Origin: Sulfurimicrobium sp031426915
GTDB taxonomy: Bacteria > Pseudomonadota > Gammaproteobacteria > Burkholderiales > Sulfuricellaceae
Reading direction: 5' to 3'
Length of the DNA: 64,000 bases
NCBI GenBank assembly: GCA_031426915.1
Contig: JASJPB010000038.1
Location: 1-64,000 of the forward strand
Numbering within the stretch: position 1 is the stretch's first letter; every line of letters starts with the position of its first letter. Shown here piece by piece: positions 1 to 7,230 of this stretch. Below the pieces are notes generated by a model that made no database searches, was not told where the DNA came from, and was given only the letters and a program-made list of their open reading frames with translations. A program made the translations under genes and the position numbers.

Positions 1-312
1 GGCATGGCCCACATCACCGGCGGCGGCCTGCTTGAAAACATCCCGCGCGTGCTGCAGCCGCACCTCACCGCAGTTCTGGACAAGGCCGCCTGGACCATGC
101 CGCCGCTGTTCTCCTGGATGCAACAGGAAGGCAACGTGGCGGAAAAGGAAATGCACCGCACCTTCAACTGCGGCATCGGCATGGTGGTGATCGTGGCGCA
201 GGAACATGCTGAAGCAGCGATGACCTCCCTCAAGGCCAGCGGTGAACAGGTGTGGTCTATCGGACGCATCGAGAAGCGCGCGGATGGCCAGCCCCAGACC
301 GTCGTTGTATAA
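1..312 (+). CDS. purM: Phosphoribosylformylglycinamidine cyclo-ligase (AIR synthetase), C-terminal part
   Basis: The reading frame is open from the first base, so this is the 3' end of a gene that starts before the window; 103 residues are visible. The C-terminal stretch GMAHITGGGLLENIPRVL is typical of PurM, which closes the imidazole ring to form aminoimidazole ribotide in purine synthesis in the cytoplasm. Further on, the TFNCGIGM segment also fits the family. The next gene is purN, nine bases downstream, and a purM-purN pair is a common proteobacterial arrangement. Nothing odd is visible in this part. Confidence 0.95.
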   Translation, partial: GMAHITGGGLLENIPRVLQPHLTAVLDKAAWTMPPLFSWMQQEGNVAEKEMHRTFNCGIGMVVIVAQEHAEAAMTSLKASGEQVWSIGRIEKRADGQPQTVVV

Positions 313-321
313 GACTACGCA

Positions 322-957
322 GTGAAGAAAATCGTTATCCTGATTTCCGGGCGCGGCAGCAACATGCAGGCGATCCTGGAAGCAAAACTGCCGCTCGAAA
401 TCGCCGCCGTCATCAGCAACAAGGAGAATGCCGGCGGCCTTGAAACCGCTGCGGCACATGGCATCCCCACCGTGGTGGTGGAGCATGGGCAACATGCCAG
501 CCGCGAAGCATTCGACACCGCTCTGGCCGACAAGATCGATGAATTTTCGCCCGACCTGGTAGTGCTGGCTGGTTTCATGCGCATACTTACGGCGGATTTC
601 GTCAACCGCTATCAGGGTCGCCTGATCAACATCCACCCTGCCCTGCTACCCGCATTCCCCGGCCTCAAAACGCATGAAAAAGCCCTGCAGGAAGGGGTCA
701 AGATCCACGGTTGCACCGTCCATTTCGTGACCCCCACCGTGGACCACGGCCCGATCGTGGTTCAGGCCGCCGTGCCGGTGCTTTGCGATGACACGCCGGA
801 CACCCTGGCCGCCCGGGTGCTGGAACAGGAACATCTGATCTATCCCCAGGCCGTGCGCTGGTTTGCCGAAGGCCGCCTCACACTGGAACAGGGCAAGGTC
901 CGTTTGCGTAACGCGACAACCTCCGGCGCCGCCTTGCGTTCGCCGTGGGAAGCCTGA
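322..957 (+). CDS. purN: Phosphoribosylglycinamide formyltransferase (GART)
   Basis: This 211-residue cytoplasmic enzyme transfers a formyl group from 10-formyltetrahydrofolate to GAR, the third step of purine synthesis. The sequence shows the N-terminal phosphate-binding SGRGSNMQAI (about residues 8-17), the active-site INIHPALLPAFPG (Asn and His, about residues 95-107) and the downstream VDHGPIV with the catalytic Asp. The length matches the family. The start is a GTG directly after purM. The stop TGA overlaps the ATG of the next gene by one base (TGATG), which suggests translational coupling. GTG was chosen because MKKIVILISGRGSN is the expected N-terminus. Confidence 0.95.
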   Translation: MKKIVILISGRGSNMQAILEAKLPLEIAAVISNKENAGGLETAAAHGIPTVVVEHGQHASREAFDTALADKIDEFSPDLVVLAGFMRILTADFVNRYQGRLINIHPALLPAFPGLKTHEKALQEGVKIHGCTVHFVTPTVDHGPIVVQAAVPVLCDDTPDTLAARVLEQEHLIYPQAVRWFAEGRLTLEQGKVRLRNATTSGAALRSPWEA

Positions 958-1655
958 TGCGCGCCTGCCTGCTGGTTCTGATGGCGCTGTTCAGTGCTGC
1001 CGCTCTCGCCGCACCACCGCAACAGGTCAGCGTCAAGTACCGCGTGCTCAAGAACGGCCAGGCGGTGGGCACCATAAGCGAACATTTCGAACGCAAGGAG
1101 CAGCGCTACCGGATCGAAAGCACCACCACTGCCAGCGGCATCTTCGCCCTGTTCGCCAAAGGCGCCATCATCCTGCGCAGCGAAGGCGATATCACGCAGG
1201 AAGGCCTGCGCCCACTGCATTTCGAGCACCACCGTGGCAGCGATCCCGCGAAACTGATTGTGGCCGATTTCGACTGGAACAAGCCGGCCGTCACGCACAA
1301 ATATGACGGCAAGAGCGAAACCGAATCCCTGGCAACGGGCACCCAGGACCGTCTGAGCCAGCTCTACCAGTTCATGTTCCAGCCGCCACAAGCCCCCCAG
1401 GTCGAATTCCATACCAGCACCGGCCGCAAGCTCAATTTGTACCGCTACCGCATAGTGGGCGAGGAATCCGTCAATACACCGCTCGGAACGCTACAGACCC
1501 TGCACATCTCCAAGCAGCGCAACCGGGATGAGGACGGCCTCGACTTGTGGCTGGCGAAATCGCGTCATTACTTCCCGGTACATATCGTGATCGAAGAAAA
1601 GGATGGCGGCAAACTGGAACAAAAACTGGAAAGCCTGTCCTTTACGCCGGACTAA
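957..1655 (+). CDS. DUF3108 domain protein, exported
   Basis: This 232-residue protein has a short signal peptide (MRACLLVLMALFSAAALA, cleavage probably before APPQQ), so it is likely periplasmic. The rest matches the DUF3108 pattern: an antiparallel beta-rich domain with a YRIESTTTASGIFALF segment near the start and a C-terminal YFPVHIVIEEKDG segment. The function is not known. The ATG at 957 overlaps the purN stop; a GTG 12 bases upstream is possible but would sit inside purN and spoil the signal peptide. A paralogue follows at 1929, separated by a palindromic repeat. The family often sits next to purN/purM in betaproteobacteria (from memory), which may be historical linkage rather than shared function. 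Confidence 0.8.
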   Translation: MRACLLVLMALFSAAALAAPPQQVSVKYRVLKNGQAVGTISEHFERKEQRYRIESTTTASGIFALFAKGAIILRSEGDITQEGLRPLHFEHHRGSDPAKLIVADFDWNKPAVTHKYDGKSETESLATGTQDRLSQLYQFMFQPPQAPQVEFHTSTGRKLNLYRYRIVGEESVNTPLGTLQTLHISKQRNRDEDGLDLWLAKSRHYFPVHIVIEEKDGGKLEQKLESLSFTPD

Positions 1656-1925
1656 GGAACCACTGATTTAATCAAACATGGATTGCGTTCCAACGAAAAC
1701 GGGCTGGTGCAAGGCGCGCGACGCAGGTCGTAGCCGTGCCTACGATGCCAAGGAGCGCAACGCGGCACCAGCCCGTTTTCGTCGGAACCCGAAGGGACGG
1801 GGTATTGCGGGCGCCATGCGGCGTCGAGAGCCGCTTGTGCAGAATGACTGCACCGCGCGTCTCTCTCCTTGCCTGGCATCCCGCAATACCCCGTCGCAAC
1901 CATGTTTGATTAAATCAGTGGTTCC
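1656..1925. repeat. MITE-like palindromic element with 26-base terminal inverted repeats
   Basis: The element begins right after the stop codon of the upstream gene. Its ends (1656-1681 and 1900-1925) are perfect 26-base inverted repeats, GGAACCACTGATTTAATCAA... Inside are two further long hairpins. Arms at 1687-1710 and 1765-1788 pair at 23 of 24 positions, with an inner stem TCGTAG/CTACGA. Arms at about 1797-1811 and 1880-1894 (ACGGGGTATTGCGGG) pair perfectly, with an inner stem GTGCAG/CTGCAC. No transposase frame is present. No target-site duplication is evident. The first hairpin shares its core with the element at 2927-3130. Confidence 0.88.
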
Positions 1926-1928
1926 CTG

Positions 1929-2927
1929 GTGACTCCGCCCAGAACGACAGTTAAACGCTTCATTGTTGCGCTGGGACTGTCGATTCTGGCCCATCTCGCG
2001 CTGACCTTCAGCCCCGCCATTCCGCTCCCCGAATATCGCCCTTCACCCGTCCTTGAAGCCACGCTAAAAACCTTGCCGCCTCCGGTGGCAGTGAAGGCGC
2101 CCAAGTCTCGCCCCCGGCCAGCAACCCGCAAGCAACCAGCCACAAGCCAGGAATCAAGCTCGCCTCCAGGCACAGTTGCCACACCTCAAGCGCCACCGCC
2201 AGAGCCAGCGCTTGACGGACCCGCACCTGCTCTGGCGCAGCAACCCGCGCCTCCCGAGGTCGAGCAGGAGCCCCCAATTCTGCTACCCGAATTGGCCGAG
2301 ATCAGCTACACCATCTACAAGGGCCGGGATGGATTTGCTGTCGGCCGTGCCGAGCACACCTGGAAGCGCGACGGCAAGCGCTACACCATTACCCAGGTCG
2401 CCGAAGCGAGCGGTATCTTCTCGCTCATCGCCAGCGGCCGGCACGTGCAAATTAGTCAGGGCGAAGTCACCCCCGCCGGCCTGCGGCCCGTTTCCTACTG
2501 GGTGCAACGTGGCCAGAGCGCGGACAAGACCGACAGCGCCCAGTTCGACTGGCAATCCATGCGCCTCACCTTCGGCAGCGGCGGAGACACCCGTAGCGTC
2601 AAGCTCCCGGCCGGCACCCAGGACCTGCTCAGCTTTCTTTACCAACTTGCCTTTGACCCGCCGCAACAAAGCGGCAGCACGCAGCTCTACATCACCAACG
2701 GACGAAAGCTGGACAACTACGGCTACCAATCGCTGAACGAGGAAATCCTGGAAACGTCCCTGGGTCAGATCAAGACCCTGCACATCGGCAAGCTGCACCA
2801 GGAGGGGGAAGAAAACACTGAAATCTGGCTGGCAACGGAGTATCATTACCTCCCGGTTAAAATCCGCCACACAGACAAGCAGGGCGGCGTGATTGAACAG
2901 ACCGCCTCCGCCATCAAAGTACAATGA
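1929..2927 (+). CDS. DUF3108 protein with membrane anchor and proline-rich linker
   Basis: This 332-residue paralogue of the preceding gene has a different front end. Residues about 10-28 (FIVALGLSILAHLALTF) form one membrane segment. They are followed by a roughly 80-residue Pro/Ala-rich linker (about residues 45-115) and then the DUF3108 domain, including an EASGIFSLIASGRHVQ segment matching the first copy. The layout recalls TonB-type proteins: an inner-membrane anchor with an extended periplasmic linker. The only credible start is the GTG at 1929, four bases past the end of the palindromic element, with no clear Shine-Dalgarno sequence. Function unknown. The tandem copies probably arose by duplication. 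Confidence 0.75.
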   Translation: MTPPRTTVKRFIVALGLSILAHLALTFSPAIPLPEYRPSPVLEATLKTLPPPVAVKAPKSRPRPATRKQPATSQESSSPPGTVATPQAPPPEPALDGPAPALAQQPAPPEVEQEPPILLPELAEISYTIYKGRDGFAVGRAEHTWKRDGKRYTITQVAEASGIFSLIASGRHVQISQGEVTPAGLRPVSYWVQRGQSADKTDSAQFDWQSMRLTFGSGGDTRSVKLPAGTQDLLSFLYQLAFDPPQQSGSTQLYITNGRKLDNYGYQSLNEEILETSLGQIKTLHIGKLHQEGEENTEIWLATEYHYLPVKIRHTDKQGGVIEQTASAIKVQ

Positions 2928-3130
2928 TCCTAGAAACGGTAGTTGACCGCTCCTTGGATGTTTCTGGTTCGCCCGTTTGGCGAGCCCGCTACGTGGAGGA
3001 TTGCACGTTTTTTGTGGCACATGGCGGCGTTGCAACTCCTTGGAATGGAACGACCATTCCGCGTCGTTGCGCCTTGCCCTGCACCCCAAAAATCGCACAC
3101 TCCACCCCGTCCAACTGCCGTTTCTAGGAT
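2927..3130. repeat. Second MITE-like palindromic element, related core, different ends
   Basis: Terminal inverted repeats at 2927-2946 and 3111-3130 (ATCCTAGAAACGGTAGTTG against ATCCTAGAAACGGCAGTTG) differ at one position. The left end overlaps the last base of the upstream stop codon. The interior holds nested hairpins (TCGCC/GGCGA near 2970; GGAATGG/CCATTCC at about 3042-3060). Read on the minus strand, 3021-3085 aligns with 1706-1768 of the first element over AAGGCGC..CGACGC and CCAAGGAG..GCAACGC. There is no coding capacity of its own. The right end supplies the apparent ribosome binding site of the next gene. Confidence 0.85.
3126..3129 (+). promoter_or_regulatory. Ribosome binding site inside the repeat end
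   Basis: AGGA lies five bases before the ATG at 3135 and falls within the right terminal inverted repeat (3111-3130). It decides the start of the RNA methyltransferase gene. The longer open frame, which begins at 2943, would run through the repeat and add 64 unrelated residues. Confidence 0.6.
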
Positions 3131-3134
3131 AAAC

Positions 3135-4391
3135 ATGCCCATTCCAGTCCCCCGCTTCGGCCACCTCGTCCATGCCATGAAAGTCGTCATGGAACTGCGT
3201 GAACCGGCCGATGCCGTCCTCCATTACTACTTCCGCGTCAACCGCGAACTGGGTAGTCAGGACCGCGCCTTCGTGGCCGAGAATATCTATGCCTCCTTGC
3301 GCCGCAAGCGCCTGCTGGAGCACCTGATCGGCCCGAACGCGACACCGCGCCAGCTGTCCCTGGCCACACTGATGAAATTGCAGGGCATCAATGCGCGCGA
3401 ACTGGAACCGCTATTGCAGGAAGGCGAGGCAGAATGGCTGAAACAGCTCAAGGCCATTCCTACCAGCGACCTGCCCCTCGGTGTTCAGGCCGATTTACCG
3501 GACTGGTTGCTGGAAAAATTGCAGTCATCCATGTCGGAAGCCGAGATCCTTACCCTGGCGCGCGGCATGCAACAGGCCGCGCCGCTCGATTTGCGCGCCA
3601 ATACGGCGCTGACCAGCCGCGACGAAGCAATCTATGTGCTCAACAAGGAAAGCGAGATTGCCGCGCCGATGCCCTTTTCTCCGCTCGGCATCCGCCTCAA
3701 AAGCAAGATTGCCCTCAATCGCCACCCCCTGTTCCTGAAAGGGAAAATCGAGGTACAGGATGAAGGAAGCCAGCTAATCGGTTTCCTGGTAGCACCCAAG
3801 CGCCGGGAAATGGTGGTGGACTTCTGCGCCGGCGCAGGCGGAAAAACCCTGCTGCTGGGTGCGATGATGCAGTCGCAGGGACGTCTTTACGCTTTCGACA
3901 TTTCCGAGAAACGACTCAACAATCTCAAGCCGCGCCTGAAACGCTCCGGCCTGAGCAACCTCCATCCCCAGCTCATCACCAACGAGAACGATCTCAAGAT
4001 CAAGCGTCTGGCGGGCAAGATCGACCGTGTGCTGGTGGACGCGCCATGTAGCGGACTCGGCACGCTACGCCGCAACCCGGATTTGAAATGGCGCCAAAAG
4101 CCCGAGGATATTGCCGAGCTGACGCAGAAGCAGGCCGCGATCCTGGTGGCAGCATCGCGCCTGCTGAAAAGCGGTGGACGCCTGGTGTACGCCACCTGCA
4201 GCTTCCTGCCGGAGGAAAACCAGCACATCGTCGAAGCCTTCCTGGCCCAGCATACGGAATTCAAGCTGCTCGACAGCAGCGAGATTCTTGCCAGCCAGAA
4301 TATTCCCCTGAATACCGGAAAATATTTTCAGCTGCTGCCCCATGTCCACGGCACGGACGGCTTTTTCGCAGCGGTCATGGAAAGAATTTAA
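3135..4391 (+). CDS. RsmB/NOP-family RNA (cytosine-C5) methyltransferase
   Basis: This 418-residue protein is predicted to methylate cytosine C5 in rRNA or tRNA with S-adenosylmethionine. The N-terminal 120 residues resemble the helical RNA-binding domain of RsmB. The catalytic part carries the SAM-binding FCAGAGGKTLLLGAM (about residues 232-246), the proton-donor cysteine motif VDAPCSGLGTLRRNPD (about 300) and the nucleophile YATCSFLPEEN (about 353). Length fits RsmB (about 430), but the usual neighbours def and fmt are absent here, so it may be a paralogue and no symbol is given. The start is taken at the ATG after the repeat because MPIPVPRFGHLVHAM begins the conserved part. Confidence 0.85.
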   Translation: MPIPVPRFGHLVHAMKVVMELREPADAVLHYYFRVNRELGSQDRAFVAENIYASLRRKRLLEHLIGPNATPRQLSLATLMKLQGINARELEPLLQEGEAEWLKQLKAIPTSDLPLGVQADLPDWLLEKLQSSMSEAEILTLARGMQQAAPLDLRANTALTSRDEAIYVLNKESEIAAPMPFSPLGIRLKSKIALNRHPLFLKGKIEVQDEGSQLIGFLVAPKRREMVVDFCAGAGGKTLLLGAMMQSQGRLYAFDISEKRLNNLKPRLKRSGLSNLHPQLITNENDLKIKRLAGKIDRVLVDAPCSGLGTLRRNPDLKWRQKPEDIAELTQKQAAILVAASRLLKSGGRLVYATCSFLPEENQHIVEAFLAQHTEFKLLDSSEILASQNIPLNTGKYFQLLPHVHGTDGFFAAVMERI

Positions 4392-4406
4392 AAACCCCGC
4401 AGTTCA

Positions 4407-4572
4407 AGCCACAGAGATCACAGAGATCACAGAGGACACAGAGATAAGGCAGATTCCGCACCTTTTGGAAGCTCATCTGCCGGGTAAAGTGAAGACTTAC
4501 GGAAACCATTGTTTTACCTCTGTGAACTCTGTGAACTCTGTGTTCTCTGTGATCTCTGTGTTCTCTGTGGCT
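4407..4572. repeat. CACAGAG-type inverted repeat built of 9-base units
   Basis: The left arm (4407-4447) has four units of CACAGAGAT or close variants. The right arm (4516-4572) has about six units of the reverse complement (CTCTGTGAA/CTCTGTGTT). Together they can fold into a long stem of about 40 imperfect pairs around a 70-base loop. The outer ends AGCCACAGAG/CTCTGTGGCT match exactly. It lies between two convergent genes and reaches the stop codon of the right-hand one. Similar CACAGAG repeats are scattered in many environmental bacterial genomes (general knowledge). There is no coding content of its own. Confidence 0.85.
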
Positions 4573-5368
4573 AACTGATTTTCGATTTAATACTTCTTTG
4601 CCGCACCCGCTCGAACAGGCATATCGCCGCCGCAGCCGCCGCATTGAGAGATTCCACAGCACCCGGCATGGGTATCCGCACCAGTTGGGTCGCGGCTTGC
4701 TGCAAAGCAGGCGAAATTCCGGCCCCCTCGTTGCCGATCACCAGCGCGAGCGGCCCGGTGAGGTCGAGATTGAACAGACTCTCGCTGGCTTGCAGGCTGG
4801 TGGCGAGCACCTCCCCGGCAAAATCTCCTGCCAGCGCAACAAGATCCACGCCTTCCCGGATTGGCATGGAAAATTGGGCACCCATCCCGCCGCGCAACAC
4901 CTTGGGCGACCATGCATCGGCACAGCCGGCTGACAGATAGGCAACCTCCACCCCCGCCGCCGCCGCAGAACGCAGGATGGAGCCCAGATTGCCCGGGTCC
5001 TGTAGCGCTTCAAGGAACACCGCGAACCCGACTGTTTCCGGCAGCGGCAATTGCGGCACCGAAACCAGCCCCAACAGACCGCTTGGCGTATCCACTGGCG
5101 CGATTTCCTGAAACAGACCATCCCCCAGGATCGTCAGCGGGATAGATGGAAACTGCTCCAGCAGCGCGTGAATTTCCGCCTTGTCTTTTCCTGAAACCGA
5201 AACCACCAACATTTCCGGCAATCCGATCCGATCCAGGTAGGCCCGGATCAGGTGGATCCCATCGAGCAGGGTTTTACCTGTTTTCTTGCGTTCCCGTGAA
5301 GCGTGCGCGAGTTTCTTGAGCGATTTGTACCAGGCATTGTCGCGCGAAACTATGATCTTCACCGGCAC
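4571..5368 (-). CDS. TrmH/SpoU-family RNA 2'-O-methyltransferase
   Basis: This 265-residue SPOUT-class enzyme is predicted to methylate a ribose 2'-OH in rRNA or tRNA. The N-terminal 100 residues form the small substrate-binding domain (SRDNAWYKSLKKLA at the start). The knot domain carries motif 1 (LQDPGNLGSILRSA, about 125-138), motif 2 (VIGNEGAGIS, about 208) and motif 3 (IPMPGAVESLNAAAAAA, about 230). The start is GTG; a second GTG two codons later is equally possible. The exact RNA target cannot be told from sequence. The upstream gene on this strand overlaps by ten bases, suggesting cotranscription. Confidence 0.88.
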   Translation of the reverse strand: MPVKIIVSRDNAWYKSLKKLAHASRERKKTGKTLLDGIHLIRAYLDRIGLPEMLVVSVSGKDKAEIHALLEQFPSIPLTILGDGLFQEIAPVDTPSGLLGLVSVPQLPLPETVGFAVFLEALQDPGNLGSILRSAAAAGVEVAYLSAGCADAWSPKVLRGGMGAQFSMPIREGVDLVALAGDFAGEVLATSLQASESLFNLDLTGPLALVIGNEGAGISPALQQAATQLVRIPMPGAVESLNAAAAAAICLFERVRQRSIKSKIS

Positions 5369-6210
5369 TGCCCCAGCGAGCCCTCGGCACAGACCCTGCC
5401 ATCTGTCCAGATGGCGTGACTCAAATTTGCACCTTTCAGGGTAACGGAAACAAGGCTGGCGCCATGCAAATCGGCGTAGCTCAAATCCGCTCCTTCCAGA
5501 TCGGTTTCGTTAAGATCCGCTCCGCTGAGATTGGCCCCTACCAGTTTTGCCTGCCGCAACCTGGAACCGGACAGGTCGGCCTGAACTAAATTGGTGTAGC
5601 TCAGATTGCCGCCGCTCAGGTCAACACCGCGCAGGCGCACCTCGTGTTTGTCGCAACCGCCCCAGTTGATCCCCGGAACCGGAGCCTGCTGACATTGCGG
5701 CTGGGCAGGCATGACCCCCACCTTGACCGGATTAACAGGTTGCAAAAATACCAATCCCAACGCGACCAGCAACAATATGGACACGCTGCCCCCTGCGATC
5801 AGGTAGGAGCGCCCACCGGACTCCGGGGCGGGAGCGTGATGGTGATGCGGCATGGCTAACACATCGGGATCACCCGCGACTCTCCGGCGTTCCTCACCAC
5901 GATGCTCAGTTGTTTCGTCATGATCGCGCCGTTCTTCGTGGGTGCGTTCATCTGCCCAGCGCCGTGCCGCCTTGAGCCGCTCCTCCCGCCATAGCCTCTG
6001 TTCCGGGTTGTTTTCGGCATGCAACTCTAGCAATTCCTGCGGTAACAGCTCGTGCACTTCCACCAGGGGCTGCCACACCAACTGGTCCATGCTCACCTCG
6101 TCGCTGGGTTTCACGCGACCCAGCAGGGCATGGTTGGAAATCACCTGGCTCGGAAACGGTCCTGCCACCTTTTCGCCACGGCGTACATACCAGAGATTGC
6201 GACCCGTCAA
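5359..6210 (-). CDS. GYF-like and pentapeptide-repeat membrane protein
   Basis: This 283-residue protein has three parts. An N-terminal GYF_2-like domain (LWYVRRGEKVAGPFP, about residues 6-20) probably binds proline-rich peptides. A charged stretch (about 75-125) is rich in Arg/Glu/His, with HHHH near 122. One membrane helix (about 137-157) is followed by pentapeptide repeats of the A(D/N)LxX type (about 190-265). The helix would place the repeat domain in the periplasm and the GYF domain in the cytoplasm. The start appears to be TTG at 6210, with AAGGA upstream; no ATG sits near the domain start. Function unknown. It overlaps the TrmH gene by ten bases. Confidence 0.7.
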   Translation of the reverse strand: MTGRNLWYVRRGEKVAGPFPSQVISNHALLGRVKPSDEVSMDQLVWQPLVEVHELLPQELLELHAENNPEQRLWREERLKAARRWADERTHEERRDHDETTEHRGEERRRVAGDPDVLAMPHHHHAPAPESGGRSYLIAGGSVSILLLVALGLVFLQPVNPVKVGVMPAQPQCQQAPVPGINWGGCDKHEVRLRGVDLSGGNLSYTNLVQADLSGSRLRQAKLVGANLSGADLNETDLEGADLSYADLHGASLVSVTLKGANLSHAIWTDGRVCAEGSLGQCR

Positions 6211-6273
6211 AGCTGAATGTCCTTATTTTGCTATAGTTATACCGTCGCTAAAGTCTAGCCTGAATCACTCCAG

Positions 6274-7218
6274 ATGAAAATCGTCCTGATCACCCCTTAT
6301 GCCGGCCGTTCGCGTAGCGGCAACCGCAACACCGCCTACCGCTGGGCAGCCTTCCTGCGCCAGCTCGGCCACGGGGTCAAAATCCAGATCGATTGGGATG
6401 GCACGTCTGCCGACCTGATGCTGGCACTGCACGCCCGGCGCAGCCATGACTCGATCCGGCGTTTTGCTGAAATTTATCCCGACCGTCCATTGATCCTGGC
6501 TTTGACGGGTACCGATCTTTACCGCGACATCCGCCAGGATGCTACAGCGCAATTGTCCATGATGCTGGCTACACGCATGATCGTGCTGCAGGACAGGGGC
6601 TTGCAGGAGCTTGCCCCCGAACTCAGGGCGAAAACCCGGGTAATCTACCAGTCCGCCCCACCTGCCAAGGCTGTCCCCAAACTCAGGACACGCTTTCAGG
6701 TCTGCATCATTGGCCACCTGCGGGAGGAAAAAGATCCCTTTCGTTGCGCCTACGCCCTGCCCCACATTCCCATTCAGTCCAGAATTCGCGTCATCCAGCT
6801 CGGTAGCGCCCTGTCGCCGGAAATGGCCGATGAGGCTCGCGCCCTGATGCGGCAGGATAAGCGCTACTGCTGGCGGGGAGGCGTTCCCCACTGGCTGGCG
6901 TTAAGGCAACTCGGCAGCAGCCATCTCATGGTCGTCAGCTCGCGCATGGAGGGCGGCGCCAACGTGATTTGCGAGGCTATCATGGCCGATGTACCGGTCA
7001 TCGCATCGGATATTCCCGGCAATATCGGCATGCTGGGTGAAGATTATTCCGGTTATTACCCTTGCGGAGATGAGTTTGCCCTGGCCAGACTGTTATGGCG
7101 CGCCGAGTCTGAAGCGAATTTCTATCACCAACTCAGTAAGCAATGTGCCGTGCGCCGGGAACTGTTCATGCCGGAAAGGGAGTGCACCAGTCTGGAACGG
7201 CTGATGTTGGAACTCTGA
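6274..7218 (+). CDS. SenB-like glycosyltransferase (TIGR04348-type)
   Basis: This 314-residue, single-domain GT4-fold protein starts LITPYAGRSRSGNRNTAYRW and contains LHARRSHDSIRRF (about 51-63), LTGTDLYRDI (about 76) and the nucleotide-sugar site RMEGGANVICEA (about 226). From memory these are hallmarks of the TIGR04348 family. One member of that family, SenB, joins selenium to a UDP-sugar in selenoneine synthesis. The partner genes senA and senC/selD are not in the window, so the substrate here is open. It is transcribed divergently from the pentapeptide gene and converges on the HDOD gene with 12 bases between stops. Glycosyltransferase call sure; SenB role uncertain. Confidence 0.7.
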   Translation: MKIVLITPYAGRSRSGNRNTAYRWAAFLRQLGHGVKIQIDWDGTSADLMLALHARRSHDSIRRFAEIYPDRPLILALTGTDLYRDIRQDATAQLSMMLATRMIVLQDRGLQELAPELRAKTRVIYQSAPPAKAVPKLRTRFQVCIIGHLREEKDPFRCAYALPHIPIQSRIRVIQLGSALSPEMADEARALMRQDKRYCWRGGVPHWLALRQLGSSHLMVVSSRMEGGANVICEAIMADVPVIASDIPGNIGMLGEDYSGYYPCGDEFALARLLWRAESEANFYHQLSKQCAVRRELFMPERECTSLERLMLEL

Positions 7219-7230
7219 CCTGCCCCGCAA

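Noticed and set aside
3015..3034. Sigma-54-like TGGCAC...TTGC
   Set aside because: The spacing between GG and GC is wrong for a -24/-12 promoter, and the site lies inside the repeat hairpin.
2943..3134. 64-residue N-terminal extension of the RsmB-family gene
   Set aside because: It is translated repeat sequence with no similarity to the family; a good ribosome site lies before the ATG at 3135.
2283..3323. 346-residue minus-strand frame across the second DUF3108 gene and the repeat
   Set aside because: Runs through a palindromic element and antisense to a clear gene, so it is chance.
4407..4572. Possible CRISPR array
   Set aside because: The 9-base units are contiguous, there are no spacers of constant length, and no cas genes lie nearby.
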